Origin: Homarus americanus
Taxonomy: Eukaryota > Arthropoda > Malacostraca > Decapoda > Nephropidae
Reading direction: 5' to 3'
Assembly: GCF_018991925.1 (NCBI RefSeq)
Contig: NW_024722158.1
Location: 3,270,283-3,334,282, forward strand
Length of the DNA stretch: 64,000 bases
Below the pieces are notes generated by a model. It made no database searches and was not told the DNA's origin. It worked only from the letters and a program-made list of their open reading frames with translations. The translations under genes were made by a program, and so were the position numbers. This document shows, piece after piece, positions 1-11,610 of this stretch (position 1 is the first letter of the stretch; every line of letters starts with the position of its first letter).

Positions 1-526
1 TGGAGCAAAATATACACAATATATAGCTCAATTATCATTGTTACCAGTCATGGGCTAACTACGACTGACAATTGCCGCAAAACTGGAACTGTTAGCCAGG
101 AATGGGTTTGGTATTAGTAACTGGTGTGTGTGTGTGAAGGGGAGGGAGGGGGGAAGGTTAGAGAGGGCGGCGCCAGACATGAGACGGCTAGAGCGGCTGT
201 GTATTTGTGAGTCACCGTAATGTGTTGATTGTCGGTGTAGCTGCTCTTCCTCCCCCCCCCCCTCTCCCCCCCCTCCCTCCTATAATCTCCCCGCTTGTAA
301 GTTGTCTCCCTCTCCCTACCCTCCCTCCCTTCGTCATTGTCTCCTCACGCCCTTCCTCACTAAAACAAGGGGGGGGGGAGATGGGTGTGGGTGGTTGTGG
401 TGGAGCACAATTGTCCAGTGAGGGAAGAGACGACTACACAACTACACACACTGTCGGTCGGATCCCTCCCCCCAACCCTGACTCATCCTTCACCCCCTCA
501 CCCCACCCCTGGCCTGACCTTGACGG
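1..526. other. non-coding, low-complexity flank
   Basis: No supported gene. The stretch holds a short TG run near 124-136, a G-rich patch, and a C/T-rich tract at about 243-345 that opens spurious proline-rich frames. It lies upstream of the FRS2-like coding exon and could be part of that gene's 5' intron or flank; no promoter element is convincing. Confidence 0.5.
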
Positions 527-785
527 GTGAAGGAGGTAGAGTGTGATGGGGAGAAGGAAGGGGAGTGGGTAAAGGAAGGGGAGTGTGGTGATTGGGTGAA
601 GGAAGGGGAGTGTGGTGATTGGGTGAAGGAAGGGGAGTGTGGTGATTGGGTGAAGGAAGGGGAGTGTGGTGATTGGGTGAAGGAAGGGGAGTGTGGTGAT
701 TGGGTGAAGGAAGGGGAGTGTGGTGATTGGGTGAAGGGAGGGGAGTTTGGTGATTGAGTGAAGGAAGGGGAGTGTGGTGGTGGGG
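527..785. repeat. 27-bp minisatellite
   Basis: A head-to-tail array of a 27-bp G-rich unit (GGTGATTGGGTGAAGG followed by a G-rich remainder), about seven clean copies plus degenerate edges. The unit length is a multiple of three, so repetitive open frames run through it on both strands. These are a by-product of the period, not genes. Confidence 0.92.
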
Positions 786-1250
786 TGTGATGAGAGCGAG
801 AAGAGTGTATCGAAGGCACGGAGAGGGTGGTGGGTGAGTGGTGAGGGCGGGACAGGACAGGTGTGGTAGGATGTGTTACAGGAAGTGGTGGGTCGCTGCG
901 GCAGGTGGGCGCCGGGGGGTGGAAGGCAGGAAACGGGTGTGAGGAGAGACGGAGAGAGGCGATGACGAAGAATGGGAGAGAGGATGTTCTGTGATGCGAG
1001 GGGTGAGGGTGGGAAGCTATGGTGAGTGGGGGGAGGGGCAGCTAGGTGAGTGGGGAGGGCAGCTAAGGTGAGAAGGGAGGGAAGAGGGGCAGCAATGGTG
1101 AGAGTGGGGGAGGGACAACTATGGTGAGTGGAGGGAGAGGGGCAGCTAAGATGAGAAGGGAGGGAAGAGGGGGCAGCAATGGTGAGGGTGGGGTAGGGGC
1201 AGCTGTGGTGAGGGAGGGAGAGGGGCAACTCTGCGGGTTTTAGGAGTTAC
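786..1250. repeat. degenerate G/A-rich repeat tract
   Basis: Imperfect repeats built on GGGCAGCTAAGGTGAGAAGG-like units are clearest from about 1025 to 1225. The 264-residue open frame on the - strand across 434-1228 is low-complexity Ser/Pro/His/Thr sequence caused by this tract and the adjoining minisatellite. Confidence 0.7.
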
Positions 1251-1496
1251 CTTACTGTAATGAGACAATATCTCACAAGAGGAAAGATTACATATAGGTA
1301 GAATATTGATAGTATAAGAGTATAAAAGAGAGGAAGATTTTGGTAGCGTGGCCGTGATAGATATTTACACTTATCGTCTCTTATACGTCAATACACATCC
1401 ATTACGTCTTAAGGGCGACTTCTCAAACACCGCTTCGTTACAACTCTTTATTAATTACGAACATGACATGGACACATTAATAACACCTTCTATTGA

Positions 1497-1569
1497 AGTT
1501 ACTAGGACATTATATTTACGTTACTAGGACATCATATTACGTTACTAGGACATCATATTACGTTACTAG
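1497..1569. repeat. 21-bp tandem repeat, about 3.5 copies
   Basis: The unit CGTTACTAGGACATCATATT plus A is repeated head to tail, with small changes in the first copy. No coding potential. The rest of 1251-2440 is ordinary unique-looking sequence with no gene I can support. Confidence 0.85.
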
Positions 1570-2440
1570 ACACTCTGATTCTCGGACACGAACATGAAAT
1601 GAATACACTTCCCACGTAAGTAACTCATCCCATGGAAAGCTCTGACAAACACTCACGTGACCTAGGGGAGGCCTAGCAGGTGGTCCTGGGTTGTCTCTAT
1701 GGGAGACTGCTTAGCTGGGCGCCGGAGGGAAGTCTCGGTCCTGACCGGAGGCGACTGGAGGCGACCGGAGGCGGCTTGCCTCCGGCCCCTGACTTCTCTC
1801 GAGCAGGACTCGGGACGTGGTAGCTGGTCCTTCTTGGTTACAAGACACACACTCTCTCTGTCCCTCTCTGGCTCTCTGTCTCCGGGTATCTCTCTGAGGG
1901 AGGACTAGGACGTCCTATATATTGGGAGGCGAGCCGTCAGGTTGAGCTGGTCGGGAGGGGGGGGCGGCGAAGGGTCTCCTTACATTTGACCTGGCCAATG
2001 TGAGGTCAGGTCTGGACTTTTTCAGATGTAGGTTATTGTGTATTTTGGGAGAGAGTCGGCCGGTGCCTTCTTACATGTTTGTTGTGGTGCCGTGTCACAT
2101 GGGAGGGGAGCCTGGCTGATTTATAACCCTTGGTCAACCGTGAGAGTTACCCTACACTTGACCTCCCTAATGTCGGGTCAAGTCTGGACTGTCTCTGAGA
2201 TGCAAGCTGTGGTCTGACAACCCATCACTACATTACTGTACTGATGCATATGTCAGAGTGGGTGAGAAGGGAATGTGTAGGGTAATATGTGTGGTCTAGG
2301 TGAGTGTTAACTGTAAATAGTGGACAAACTGAATTAAATTAGCTTACATTTGTCTTGATTTTTTGTTACTCTACTTAATTTTTAATTAAAACAGTGTTTA
2401 ATTATCCTTGCATGTATTGATTTAATTATTCATGCATGTA

Positions 2441-2592
2441 CAGTAGCTAAAACAACTATCTGTGCATACTTTGTGGGAAACAATATGAGACCTTGGAAAA
2501 TAAATTTTGGTATACGAGGGCTGTCACTAGTCACACGTAAAATTTTGGAGCATATCAACCCCTACCTGCACAGATAGTTGTTTTAGCTACTG
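2441..2592. mobile_element. 152-bp TA-flanked MITE (CAGTAGCT ends)
   Basis: Perfect terminal inverted repeats of 26 bp (2441-2466 against 2567-2592) begin CAGTAGCTAAAAC and are flanked on both sides by TA (2439-2440 and 2593-2594), the target duplication of Tc1/mariner/pogo-type transposases. There is no coding capacity, so this is a non-autonomous derivative. The flanking GTA/TAC extends the symmetry to 29 bp. It sits in the presumed 5' intron of the FRS2-like gene. Confidence 0.9.
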
Positions 2593-3493
2593 TACACTCA
2601 CTAAAAGATTATTCTGCACCTTAACGGGGTTATACAATATGACACCGGACCAAGAAATCTGATAACACTCATCGGGGCATCTGTCGGATGGTTTCAGAGC
2701 CAAGGGTGCAGAATATTTTTTTAGCGTGTGTACTCTCTCGCCAAAAATACTAGAACGCTAAGAACTATGCAATCTGAAAAATGACAGAAGATTCTGAAAC
2801 CATTCTGAGATGACAAGCCCCATTTTACCCAGCATGCATGCTACATTACAATTATATGTCTTTTTTTATTATCATCCTTCTTACATGTTGACACAATCTC
2901 AGAAAACCTCTTCGCCCTCTACCTTCTCAGACATTTCATTGTTTTATATCTTGCACATTGTTTTATATCTTCCATTCTGATAACTCATTTGTGTAATTGA
3001 AATTTTAGATAATTTCTTTCCCTTTTGATTTCATATAACACTGCCATAAGTTAAGGTAGGAAGTAACTATTCTATCTCTTGAATTCCTTCTTTACTTCTC
3101 AGCTCTTCAATCATCCTCCCAAGTTGAGTTCTTTCCCTACTTGCCCTTACCACTGTACCATTCTTAACATTGCTTCCAAATATTTTAACCTTTAAACCTT
3201 GTCTTGTATTTTATTATTCATCACACAGTTGTCATTTAAAAATATAATTTACTGGATGTAATTTTGTTGTAAAATTGTGAACTGAAGCAGTAAACTACAA
3301 TAGAGTAGAGTACAGTACCAGTACAGTACAATGTAGATTCATTCCTATATGAGGGTAACAAGAACTAAGCTTTTTGCTGTCAGTTGGTGATCTTGAAAGG
3401 TTCTACTACTGTAATGTGACCATATGTTTTTCATACAACTATTAAGAAATTTCCCCTTGGCAATTTTATTGATATAGTTTTAAATATTTGCAG
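2593..3493 (+). other. presumed 5' intron sequence of the FRS2-like gene
   Basis: AT-rich, without a supported exon. It ends in a good 3' splice site: a T-rich tract followed by TTTGCAG, with the AG at 3492-3493. The upstream 5' UTR exon and promoter are not identifiable by eye. Two TACAGTA heptamers occur at 3311-3317 and 3322-3328. Confidence 0.55.
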
Positions 3494-3502
3494 GGCGCGA
3501 GG

Positions 3503-4906
3503 ATGGGGTGCGTGGCCAGCAAGCCTGACATCAACGACCTACATGCCAACATCTTCCAGGTGGTGAATGTGGATGACCTCGGCCACCGCTTCAGTGCCGC
3601 TAAGCTGGAGGTGACGGACACCGATTTGGTGCTTCACCAACGCGGCAAGTCCGCAATTCACTGGCCACTCCGCTGTCTCCGTCGCTATGGCTTTGATGCA
3701 GAGCTATTCAGCTTTGAGTCAGGCCGAAGGTGCCCCACAGGTCCGGGCATCTATGCCTTCAAGTGCCGACGGGCAGAGGCACTTTTTAACATGTTGCAAC
3801 TCCAGATTCAAAACATCACTGAAGATGCAGCATCTCGAGATATTGCTGCTCTTCCTCCTCAAGTGGTCAATGAAAATCGAGACTTGACCCATGATGATTC
3901 CCGCAACAGTGGGACTGCTGGGGCTACAGATATTGAGGGTTATTTGGAACCTGTGCAACGACCACACCCCAGAGTCTCGAACAATAAAGGGGCGACCTCT
4001 ATAGGTGTGCCAACTGGTTCAAGTGTTAGTGGAGTAAATAGTGTTGTTGGAAGTGGAAGTGTTAGTGGAGGTGGTATGTCATATGGTGGGGCAACTGGTG
4101 TTGTGGTTGGTGGTGGGCTGGGTACAATTCGTTCCCCTGCATCTCCCCCTGCACAACTTAGCCCAACTCGTCATTCCTGCTATGAAAACACTTATGATAT
4201 AACCCGAACTGAAGAGACCCCACCAACTCCAGGCCATAACATGAGAGAACCACCACCTACACCAACAGAACCACTCAGACCAGTGTTTGTAAATCATATT
4301 GATAAAACAGTGTCCTATGACCATAGTGTGAGGCCAGCTTCATATTCAGATAGATCCACATCACAGTTAAATTCAACACAGTCAAAGCGCCCAAGATCAT
4401 ATGTGAACATTAACTCTAGTAAACCTCATTATGATGTGAATACAAATGATCTAGTGTATGTCAATGTAGGCCCGGAGCGTCACCATGACCACAACCATGT
4501 ATATGTCAATCTTGGGCAGGAGAAAGATGTACCTGCAGTGCCTCCTCGATCCTCTCTGGCTGCGGGGTCTGCAGGATCAGGTTCCTCCCATTCTGGTACC
4601 ACCACTACCACAGACACAGACCACCAACCTTCGCAGATAAACTATATCATCCTCGATCTAGACCCTGGCTCAGATTCCTCTCAAGCAGCTCCAGTCAGTC
4701 CACTAGGATCTGTAGCATCTGGCCCTGAATCACCACATCATTTAGCTGAAGGCTATGCTACCATTGACTTTGATAAGACGGCAGCTCTGTTAGACACGGC
4801 AATGGCAGCATCTGCGTGGGAGGATGGCTCAAGAAAAACAAGACACAATTCCACTTTCACAAACCCGGCAACTCTAACACGACACAACTCTTCTTTGTCA
4901 GATTGA
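3503..4906 (+). CDS. FRS2: FRS2/FRS3-type fibroblast growth factor receptor substrate (467 aa)
   Basis: Membrane-anchored docking protein that couples activated FGF and neurotrophin receptors to GRB2 and SHP2. The N-terminus MGCVASKPD is an N-myristoylation signal (Gly2) with a possible palmitoylated Cys3. An IRS-type PTB domain spans about residues 14-105, with the family hallmarks RCLRRYGFD (57-65) and FESGRRC (71-77). A disordered Ser/Gly/Pro linker follows. Candidate GRB2 sites of YxN form are Y227 (YENT), Y300, Y319 and Y334 (YVNI, YVNV, YVNL). The C-terminus keeps the two vertebrate SHP2-site contexts, Y381 (NYIILDLDPGSD) and Y418 (YATIDFDKTAAL), and the terminal block DGSRKTRHNS (441-450). 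I chose ATG 3503 because it directly follows the splice acceptor at 3493 and gives the myristoylation motif; an earlier in-frame TTG at 3488 lies in the intron. No intron is visible within the coding sequence. Family assignment is very secure; FRS2 versus FRS3 cannot be split in an invertebrate. Confidence 0.95.
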   Translation: MGCVASKPDINDLHANIFQVVNVDDLGHRFSAAKLEVTDTDLVLHQRGKSAIHWPLRCLRRYGFDAELFSFESGRRCPTGPGIYAFKCRRAEALFNMLQLQIQNITEDAASRDIAALPPQVVNENRDLTHDDSRNSGTAGATDIEGYLEPVQRPHPRVSNNKGATSIGVPTGSSVSGVNSVVGSGSVSGGGMSYGGATGVVVGGGLGTIRSPASPPAQLSPTRHSCYENTYDITRTEETPPTPGHNMREPPPTPTEPLRPVFVNHIDKTVSYDHSVRPASYSDRSTSQLNSTQSKRPRSYVNINSSKPHYDVNTNDLVYVNVGPERHHDHNHVYVNLGQEKDVPAVPPRSSLAAGSAGSGSSHSGTTTTTDTDHQPSQINYIILDLDPGSDSSQAAPVSPLGSVASGPESPHHLAEGYATIDFDKTAALLDTAMAASAWEDGSRKTRHNSTFTNPATLTRHNSSLSD

Positions 4907-6153
4907 GATACCGTATAAATTTTAGTGCAGACTTCCTGATTGAATCATTGATGGAAATGGCAGGAGCCTGCTGTTTTGCAAATCAAGATGGATTTCTATT
5001 ACAGCTAAAATGGCTTCAGTAGGAACCTGCCACTGCTAATAAATAATACATCTATGTGATGTGCCAAAAAGCTCTCAGGAGCAGTATTATAGCTGTATAT
5101 AGGTACTCTGACCAGGAAATATGTGCACAATTCAGCTGATAAACCTTTGAATTAAAGGTGAACAGTTTTCTTCTTTTTACAGTGATGATTGGGCAGATAA
5201 TCATACTTGTGATTTTTTTTTTGTAGCAGTCAATGTGGCTGTTTTTTTTTTCTACCAAAGTGCCCCTCTGGCTGCTGAGGACCCGTGTGACCCTTTGTGA
5301 CCAGCCTTCAAGTTAACCTTGCCCCTCCACCCCTGTGACCCATCTTCACCCTTCTGGTTGCTGATGACTGGTAGTAGCCCTTGTCATTTGCCTTCAGGTC
5401 AATCATGCCTCAGTGGATGTTCACAACCCATGTAACTTTTTTCTCTCTTTATCAGCCCATCTGTTGGGCTTTGGAGAATCTGTATGATCCTTACTGGCTA
5501 GCCTTTACATCTAACCTCTCGATACTTGGACATTTGGTCCTCTGTTGCAAAAGCATCAGCCTTACCTGGCTTTTTGACTTGCGATCTCATATGACCCCTG
5601 TTGTGGTTTAACTCTTGTGTGGCTGTTAAGAACCTAGTTAATTTGCTTTTAAGTCAATTTTGAAACCTTTATAGCCTCCTCTTGTAGGCATTTGCCTCTT
5701 ACATCAACCATTCTACTTACATATAGGCTCAATGTACTTTTTGTTCATGGACTTGTAGTTGATGGGAATTATATATCAACTTTCATTAGCAATAGCCTGA
5801 TTTTTTGTGGAAAAATGTTACATATACAGTAATGTGTAAATTGTTATTGAATAAGAATGCCTTCCTTGAGTGCTGAATTGATCCACAGTTTGACATGTAT
5901 GACAATATATCAAAACAAATCATGCTTTATAAATGTATTTTTTTATTGTTAATTATTCTAAAATTGGGTTGAAATTAAAGGCATCTCAGTGTTAGATATT
6001 GAAATTCTCATATTTACAACTGTTTAAATATTTGTAGGGACTTAGGCATGTTTTTATATAAAATAAGGATATACAAACATTATAGGAATAAAAGTTAAAT
6101 TGGTTTCTAGATAATTTTTTAAAAGGTTATTCAAATAAAGCCATTGTAATAAA
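4907..6153 (+). terminator. 3' UTR and candidate poly(A) signals of the FRS2-like gene
   Basis: AT-rich sequence after the TGA at 4904-4906. AATAAA hexamers occur at 5038-5043 (132 bp after the stop), 6087-6092, 6134-6139 and 6148-6153. The first would give a short 3' UTR, the later cluster one of about 1.2 kb. Which is used cannot be decided from sequence. Open frames in this stretch are short and unrelated to known proteins. Confidence 0.5.
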
Positions 6154-8824
6154 GTTGAATATGGTAATTATTTAGTAGTTATGAAAGATTATGTTGTGTA
6201 TTTAATTATTTTACTGTTTGTTGATCATAAATGTAATGAGGTCGTTTATTGAAAACAAAAATTTCTAGTTAGACAAGTTGGCCATGGAAGTACTGTCGAC
6301 AGAAATACTAAGGGATCCCCCTTTTCTCTTACTGATGGTTCTTGCCTAAAGCCACATTTACACACCAGAACTATTTGGTGGTGTCACACATTGTCATACA
6401 ATACTACACCATCCTTCAGATACTGCTTTATATAATTTTGCTGTTTCCCTTCATTCCATTGTCTTTTCGTTCTTTCCTGCATGTTTTCTCGCCCCTGCGT
6501 ACTTGTTGAAGAAATTCTCATTCTTTTGGGATTCATATTTCTAGTGCAAGCAAATGGTAGCTGCTTCACTGAAGTGATAACTAAACCAGGATGAAGAAAT
6601 GTTCACCAAATATTTTATATTTTTGGTCTTGATCACTTGAAGGTGTAGAGATGGTCAGCAACTGAAATGTTTGATGAAAATTCGCGAGTACCGTCACCGA
6701 TTGCAGTAAAGGTATGCGAGGAATTTTTTCTTCATCATCATCTCTTCATCCCATGATCAAGTGTTGCAAAGCAGCATTAACAATCTAACTGGTTCTTAAT
6801 CTTTGCAAGCTAGAGGCAGACCTAAGGGTCACTTATTTTCTTGTGCAAGAAATCAAATAATTTTACAGTATTGTTAACTTAGAAGCAAAAGAGCATCATA
6901 ATTAATAATTTCGGTAGCTCCTGGTGCAGCTGACACTACTACAGTATACTTGTAATACAAGAAATGTTGCTCACAATTCATCAACCTTGCCTTTTGTGTT
7001 AATCCTGAATTTTTTTCTTTATCCCTTTTCATAAGTTGGTAAAATGGCAACTTCACATTACTTCACTTGTTGAAGAAACTTTGCCTTTCTTGTCTGTTTA
7101 TGAAGGAAATGTTGGTATCCAGTCAGTTAAGCACATGAATGCAGTAATACCAGATACTTGTTGCACGAAGTGTTAAAGAGTCTTCACTAATTGTTTTCTT
7201 AGGTTTCATTAATCTGAGTCCAGGGTTCATATGATCCAGTCAGTATTATGAATGAAATTGCAACACCAAGTGGGCAATGGGGAGGGGGAGGGGCACACTG
7301 GAAGGGGGCTTTCACGTTTTGGTACTACTAGTTAGGCATGGCCACTGGCATTGGTGAAGGGATGTTAGTACTTTGATGGGAGATGGATACTACTACACAG
7401 TGTAAGCACTTTTGGATTTGCAGTAGCACTGCTGGTGGGGCTTGGTCACTGATGGTGTGGTCTGCTACAGCTTGCAAGCCTTGGGTGTTGCAGATATGAG
7501 ATGGTACTTTAATGGAGCATGAGCACTGTGTGGTATAAAATTGGTAATGGGGTATAGGCCCTGCTGGCGTAATGTGGCACTGCTAGCAGGGCAAAGGTTA
7601 TGTTGGTAAGGCATAGCAGTGCCAGTGGGGCAAGAACACTGCTGGTGTGGAAATGTTCTGCTAGGGTTGCATGCACTGCCAGCAAGGTAGAGGAAAGCAA
7701 ATGTTGATGTGGCATGACTGCCACACAGGCATGGATGAACACCCTGCTGGCATGGTAAGGCACTGCTAGCTGGGCATGGGCACTGTTAGTGTGTCATTAT
7801 CCTGCTAGCAGAGCATAGGCAGTGTTAGCAGGACAAGAATACACTTCCACTCTACACCACTAGTTCAGCATTGGAATCTTCGTAGCATTAGTAACTAGAT
7901 AATTTTTAACATCTGTTCTCACAGCTGCAAGACTGTTAAAGATTCTTACAAATTGTAAAGTTTTTTATGGAACACTTAGGATAGATTTGCACAATTTGTG
8001 TAAAATGCTTTATGTTCCATGCCTGATGTCAGAATGATGACATGCAGATCTCACGTGAAGCTAGAGTGTATGTGATGGACTTTGCCCACCGAGGACCAGC
8101 CTCCTGGCTGCTTCAGGAGAAGCTGTAGTCCCCGGCAAGATGCATTTGTAATATATATCCAAAGACTAACCAGATAAAAAATATTTGCATTGTTTATTTG
8201 AAAGGATTTTGACTAGATTATAAAATGTTATTTACTATGGTATTTTCATTAATCCCACAAAATATATCTTGATACAAGGTTTTTGTTACTCAATCCTAAC
8301 AAGAAAGGAGGGAAAGAGTTACTATTTTATGTTATTTGAGACTATGATTTTGCTATGTGGAATGATCATATTTTGATAAAAAATAGCCAAACAAATTATT
8401 CTGTCACATCTACCAACCTTATGTAAAGGTACATAAGATATTGTTACAGTATTTTTTTTTTGCTTAGGTATTCTTTAAAACTAATGTTTTCGGTTGTAAT
8501 CTTTAGGTTTGATCTACTGTTATAATGCCTTATACATAACGCAGTAAATTTGGGCAATGATATACACACCTACTAACACTGCCACTTCAAGTCACAAAGT
8601 TGTTGCTGGCTAGTGTATGTTTATACAGTATACTGAAGAAATTTTCAATGTAAACATGATTTTGTTTCGGTAATTTCTAATATAGTAGCTAATAATCAAG
8701 CGGCAATAAGTGTAAACACACAGTACATATGCACTGGGCCGTCAATGATGTTTAACAATGCTAATGTATCGCATTTCATTGCAGTCTTTGTTATAGGTGT
8801 GAGTTTAATAACATATAGTCCTGT
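6154..8824. other. intergenic stretch with a degenerate repeat at about 7260-7850
   Basis: No supported gene. From about 7260 to 7850 the sequence is a worn-out tandem array of units containing GGGCA...GCACTGCTGG/AGC, too diverged to give a clear period by eye. The remainder is AT-rich and unremarkable. Confidence 0.5.
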
Positions 8825-9130
8825 AGACTGAGGGTCTTGGGATTAACAAACCTTCAGATAAAGCACAATAAGGCAGAGCTCTATGAAACATTCAAAATCC
8901 TGAAAGGGTCAGAAAATACCAGCACAAGGAAATACAGTACTTTTCACACAGAGGCTGGTAGACCTATGGAAAGGTCTACCAGCTCAAGCTGTGGAATCAA
9001 GAACAGAGCTGGGCTTCAAAATAACCCTTCACAAAATTATCAAAAACAATGGAGGGATCTTACACGGGCCACTGGCCTCCTTCCCTCGGCATGGTCACCT
9101 CTAGTGGGTGGCCATTCGGTAAATAGGTAT
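8825..9130 (+). pseudogene. LINE reverse transcriptase C-terminal fragment, degenerate
   Basis: The conceptual peptide GLTNLQIKHNKAELYETFKI followed by LKGSEN, and then in another frame LWKGLPAQAVESRTELGFK, matches the typical tail of non-LTR retrotransposon ORF2 proteins: a 'DLIETFKILKG' block, then 'WNSLP..VV.A....FK'. The two blocks are in different frames, so at least one frameshift separates them, and no reverse transcriptase core is present. This is a 5'-truncated, dead copy of a LINE. The family is not identifiable without a database. Confidence 0.7.
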
Positions 9131-10583
9131 TCAAGCAAGCAAGTCCATCACCCACACAAGATGGGACAATCATAAGATTAATTAACATCAAATGATAATA
9201 TCCATCTATCTGACTTGATTGTTATAATTCAGTCTCAGACATGAAAAATAAATTTATTAAAATATGAATTTAGTTGTTTATTGTAAAAAATAATAATTAA
9301 GAAATGGGGCCAAGTGCACATTAAAAGAAAAAAATTATACCCTGCTGAAAGTTGGTTCACCATTAAAGCTCTTGGCTTTTTTCTATTAATGGCAAGTTTA
9401 AAAGTAAAAAATAGCAAATTCAAATGAACTGGATGCAAACCGCCATTTTTGTTTATTGAAGACTAGACTTGGCACCACATGCCTTTAAGTTGGTTTATGA
9501 TCATATAGAAAGCAAGAAGCATCTTTAACTGCCTCAAGGAAGGAGAAGGGACTGGCAACAGAGACATTTATTGACATCAATCACCTACCTCTGTTGTCGT
9601 CACTCAAGAGCGTTGGTGCTTACCACAACAAGTGTTTTAAGCATTTAATGAAAGATATTGCTGTGTATTGTTTGCACATACAGTACCCTGGTTTAGTCTT
9701 TCATCAATTATCTAAGTGCAGCAATTGCTATATGAAACCATAAAGTATAACTCTTTAATAAGAAATAACACGGTTAGGACCGGATCTCCATATCAAGTAC
9801 AGTACAGTACTGTACTGTATGTTACAATGACCCCATTAAAAGCTCTCTTCTCCAGGAACGTATCCCGAACTTTCAATGGGGTACAGTATTACTGTATGTG
9901 GCTGTAGAGGAGAAGGCAGTTTTGGTTTATCAGGAACACAAGAGCAGAGAAGACAGCTGCTCAGATGGGTTAATGGGTACTGAGTCAGATCAACCATGTG
10001 TGCCGAGTACCATGGTTCAAGACTTCAATATCTCCATCTTTACCCTTTTGCTGCGATTCCCACACATAATAATTCTATTCTAGCTAAAGCCAGAAAATTT
10101 TGTTCAGCTTAAGAAAACCTCCAGCACCCAAAGGGTTAAGGTAGTTTCTAGTACCTGTATTAACATCTCAGGCTTCTTGAGGGAGCCATTATTGGTGGTA
10201 AAAATATGAAGTCAAGTCAGCTTGTAGGACAAATATTCTGATACATAAGATATTTTCTCAAGATGAGTTCCATGCGGGAAAAATGAAAAGCACGACAAAC
10301 ATCCACGTGTGTGAACCTTAGCCCAGCATAAACAAAATTTGGGTTGTAAAAAGAAAACTTGTGTTTGGGTGAATCTGATTGATGCAAAACCAACATAAAT
10401 GTAAGTGACTTGTATTAAGTTGAATGTTAAATGATATATAATGCAATACAATACATACAGGGTTTTCACCAAATATTTAATGAACATAGCCAAATTAAAT
10501 TATAATGTAAAGGATTAAAATAAGCAGGAAAATAGCAGCCTTTGTAAGGATTCTGGCAGCATATATGGTGCATTACTCTGAAT
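9131..10583. other. intergenic stretch, no gene seen
   Basis: AT-rich sequence with only short unrelated open frames. A perfect palindromic block of TACAGTAC/GTACTGTA heptamers lies at about 9798-9820. Nothing else stands out. Confidence 0.5.
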
Positions 10584-11610
10584 CAAAAGTGATAGCTTTG
10601 CTATCTGAAACAATTTGTGCAGAGCACTTTCTGGAATGAGAGATTTCCGGGTAACGAGTACTCAAACCCGGAAAAATATTCCCCATCCCCGGAATTTTCT
10701 GGGTGCAGTATAGTCTGGGTTTACGCGGCTAATTCAACCTGTGGAGGTCTGCGTATAACGCGAAACGCGTAAACAAAATAACAGAACATATGGGATTAAT
10801 TGAAATAGAGACTGGGCCGACCGCCAGACAACCCTTTTTCCAACACAAAACGTACGTTGTAGTAAAAATAACATTTTAATTTCATGATGGTATGCACACA
10901 ATTAATATTTAAGAGAAATATCAATAACATTAGGTTTTTTAACACTTACGTTAGTAGAAGAGATGGCTGGGCACACGGGGATGGGGGGGGTTGGTTCCAA
11001 GGCAGAGGGCAGATTATTATTGGCCCTCACCTGTATCACCTGTATCACTATCCACCACAGAGGCTAGCAGGGCCTCCTTGTCAAACCCCTCACAGTCCAC
11101 ATCCTCACTATCACTATCACTGACTTGGGCTGGGTGTGGTGGGCGGGCACGAGGGAGTATACGCGGAGACGGGAAACAATGGGACTGAAGCAGTCAAGGT
11201 CATCACCCCTGGTGGCAGGGCAAGCAAAGTTAAATAGACCAATCACAGCTCGCAGCAGAGGGGGTGTGTGGGTGGTAAGGATACGTGGCCCAATCACAGT
11301 CCGCGACGTCATCGGCACAAGTCTGACGTCAGCAACCAGCAGCTTGCCGTGTAAATTAAGGAATGTACCGCATAACTAATAATTGGCGCGTCTGGACAGG
11401 TGCCGCGTAAATGGCCAAACGCGTAAAAAATATCCGCGTAAACCCAGACTATACTGTACTGGGAAAATTTTCTCAGAATTTCCCAGAAAATGTGCCCCTC
11501 GGAAAATCGTTCCCAAAGCCGGAATTTTCCGGAAAATTCCGAGAAAATTTCAATTCCAGCTATCGGAGAGTTCCTGTTAAGAGGGATTCCGGCTAACGGA
11601 GATATTACTG
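10584..11610. mobile_element. CCGGAA-rich Tigger/pogo-like MITE interrupted by a second element
   Basis: The left part (about 10584-10705) and right part (about 11457-11610) match, in inverted orientation, the intact copy at 22332-22718. Shared blocks include GTGCAGAGCAC, AGAGATTTCCGGGTAACGAG and the terminus GGCTAACGGAGATATTACTG followed by TA. The left terminus is eroded. The interior is split by another inverted-repeat element at 10706-11456. No transposase frame is present. Confidence 0.78.
10706..11456. mobile_element. nested element with CAGTATAGTCTGGGTTTACG ends
   Basis: About 23-bp terminal inverted repeats (10706-10728 against 11434-11456) begin CAGTATAGTCTGGG. The right side is followed by TA; the left-hand TA is now TG. 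Smaller internal repeats of GCGTAA/CGCGTAA lie near both ends. About 750 bp long with no transposase-like frame, so non-autonomous. It inserted into the older CCGGAA-rich element, which dates the two relative to each other. Confidence 0.82.

Noticed and set aside
434..1228. 264-codon open frame on the - strand, Ser/Pro/His/Thr-rich
   Set aside because: It reads straight through a 27-bp minisatellite and a degenerate repeat; composition, not selection, keeps it open.
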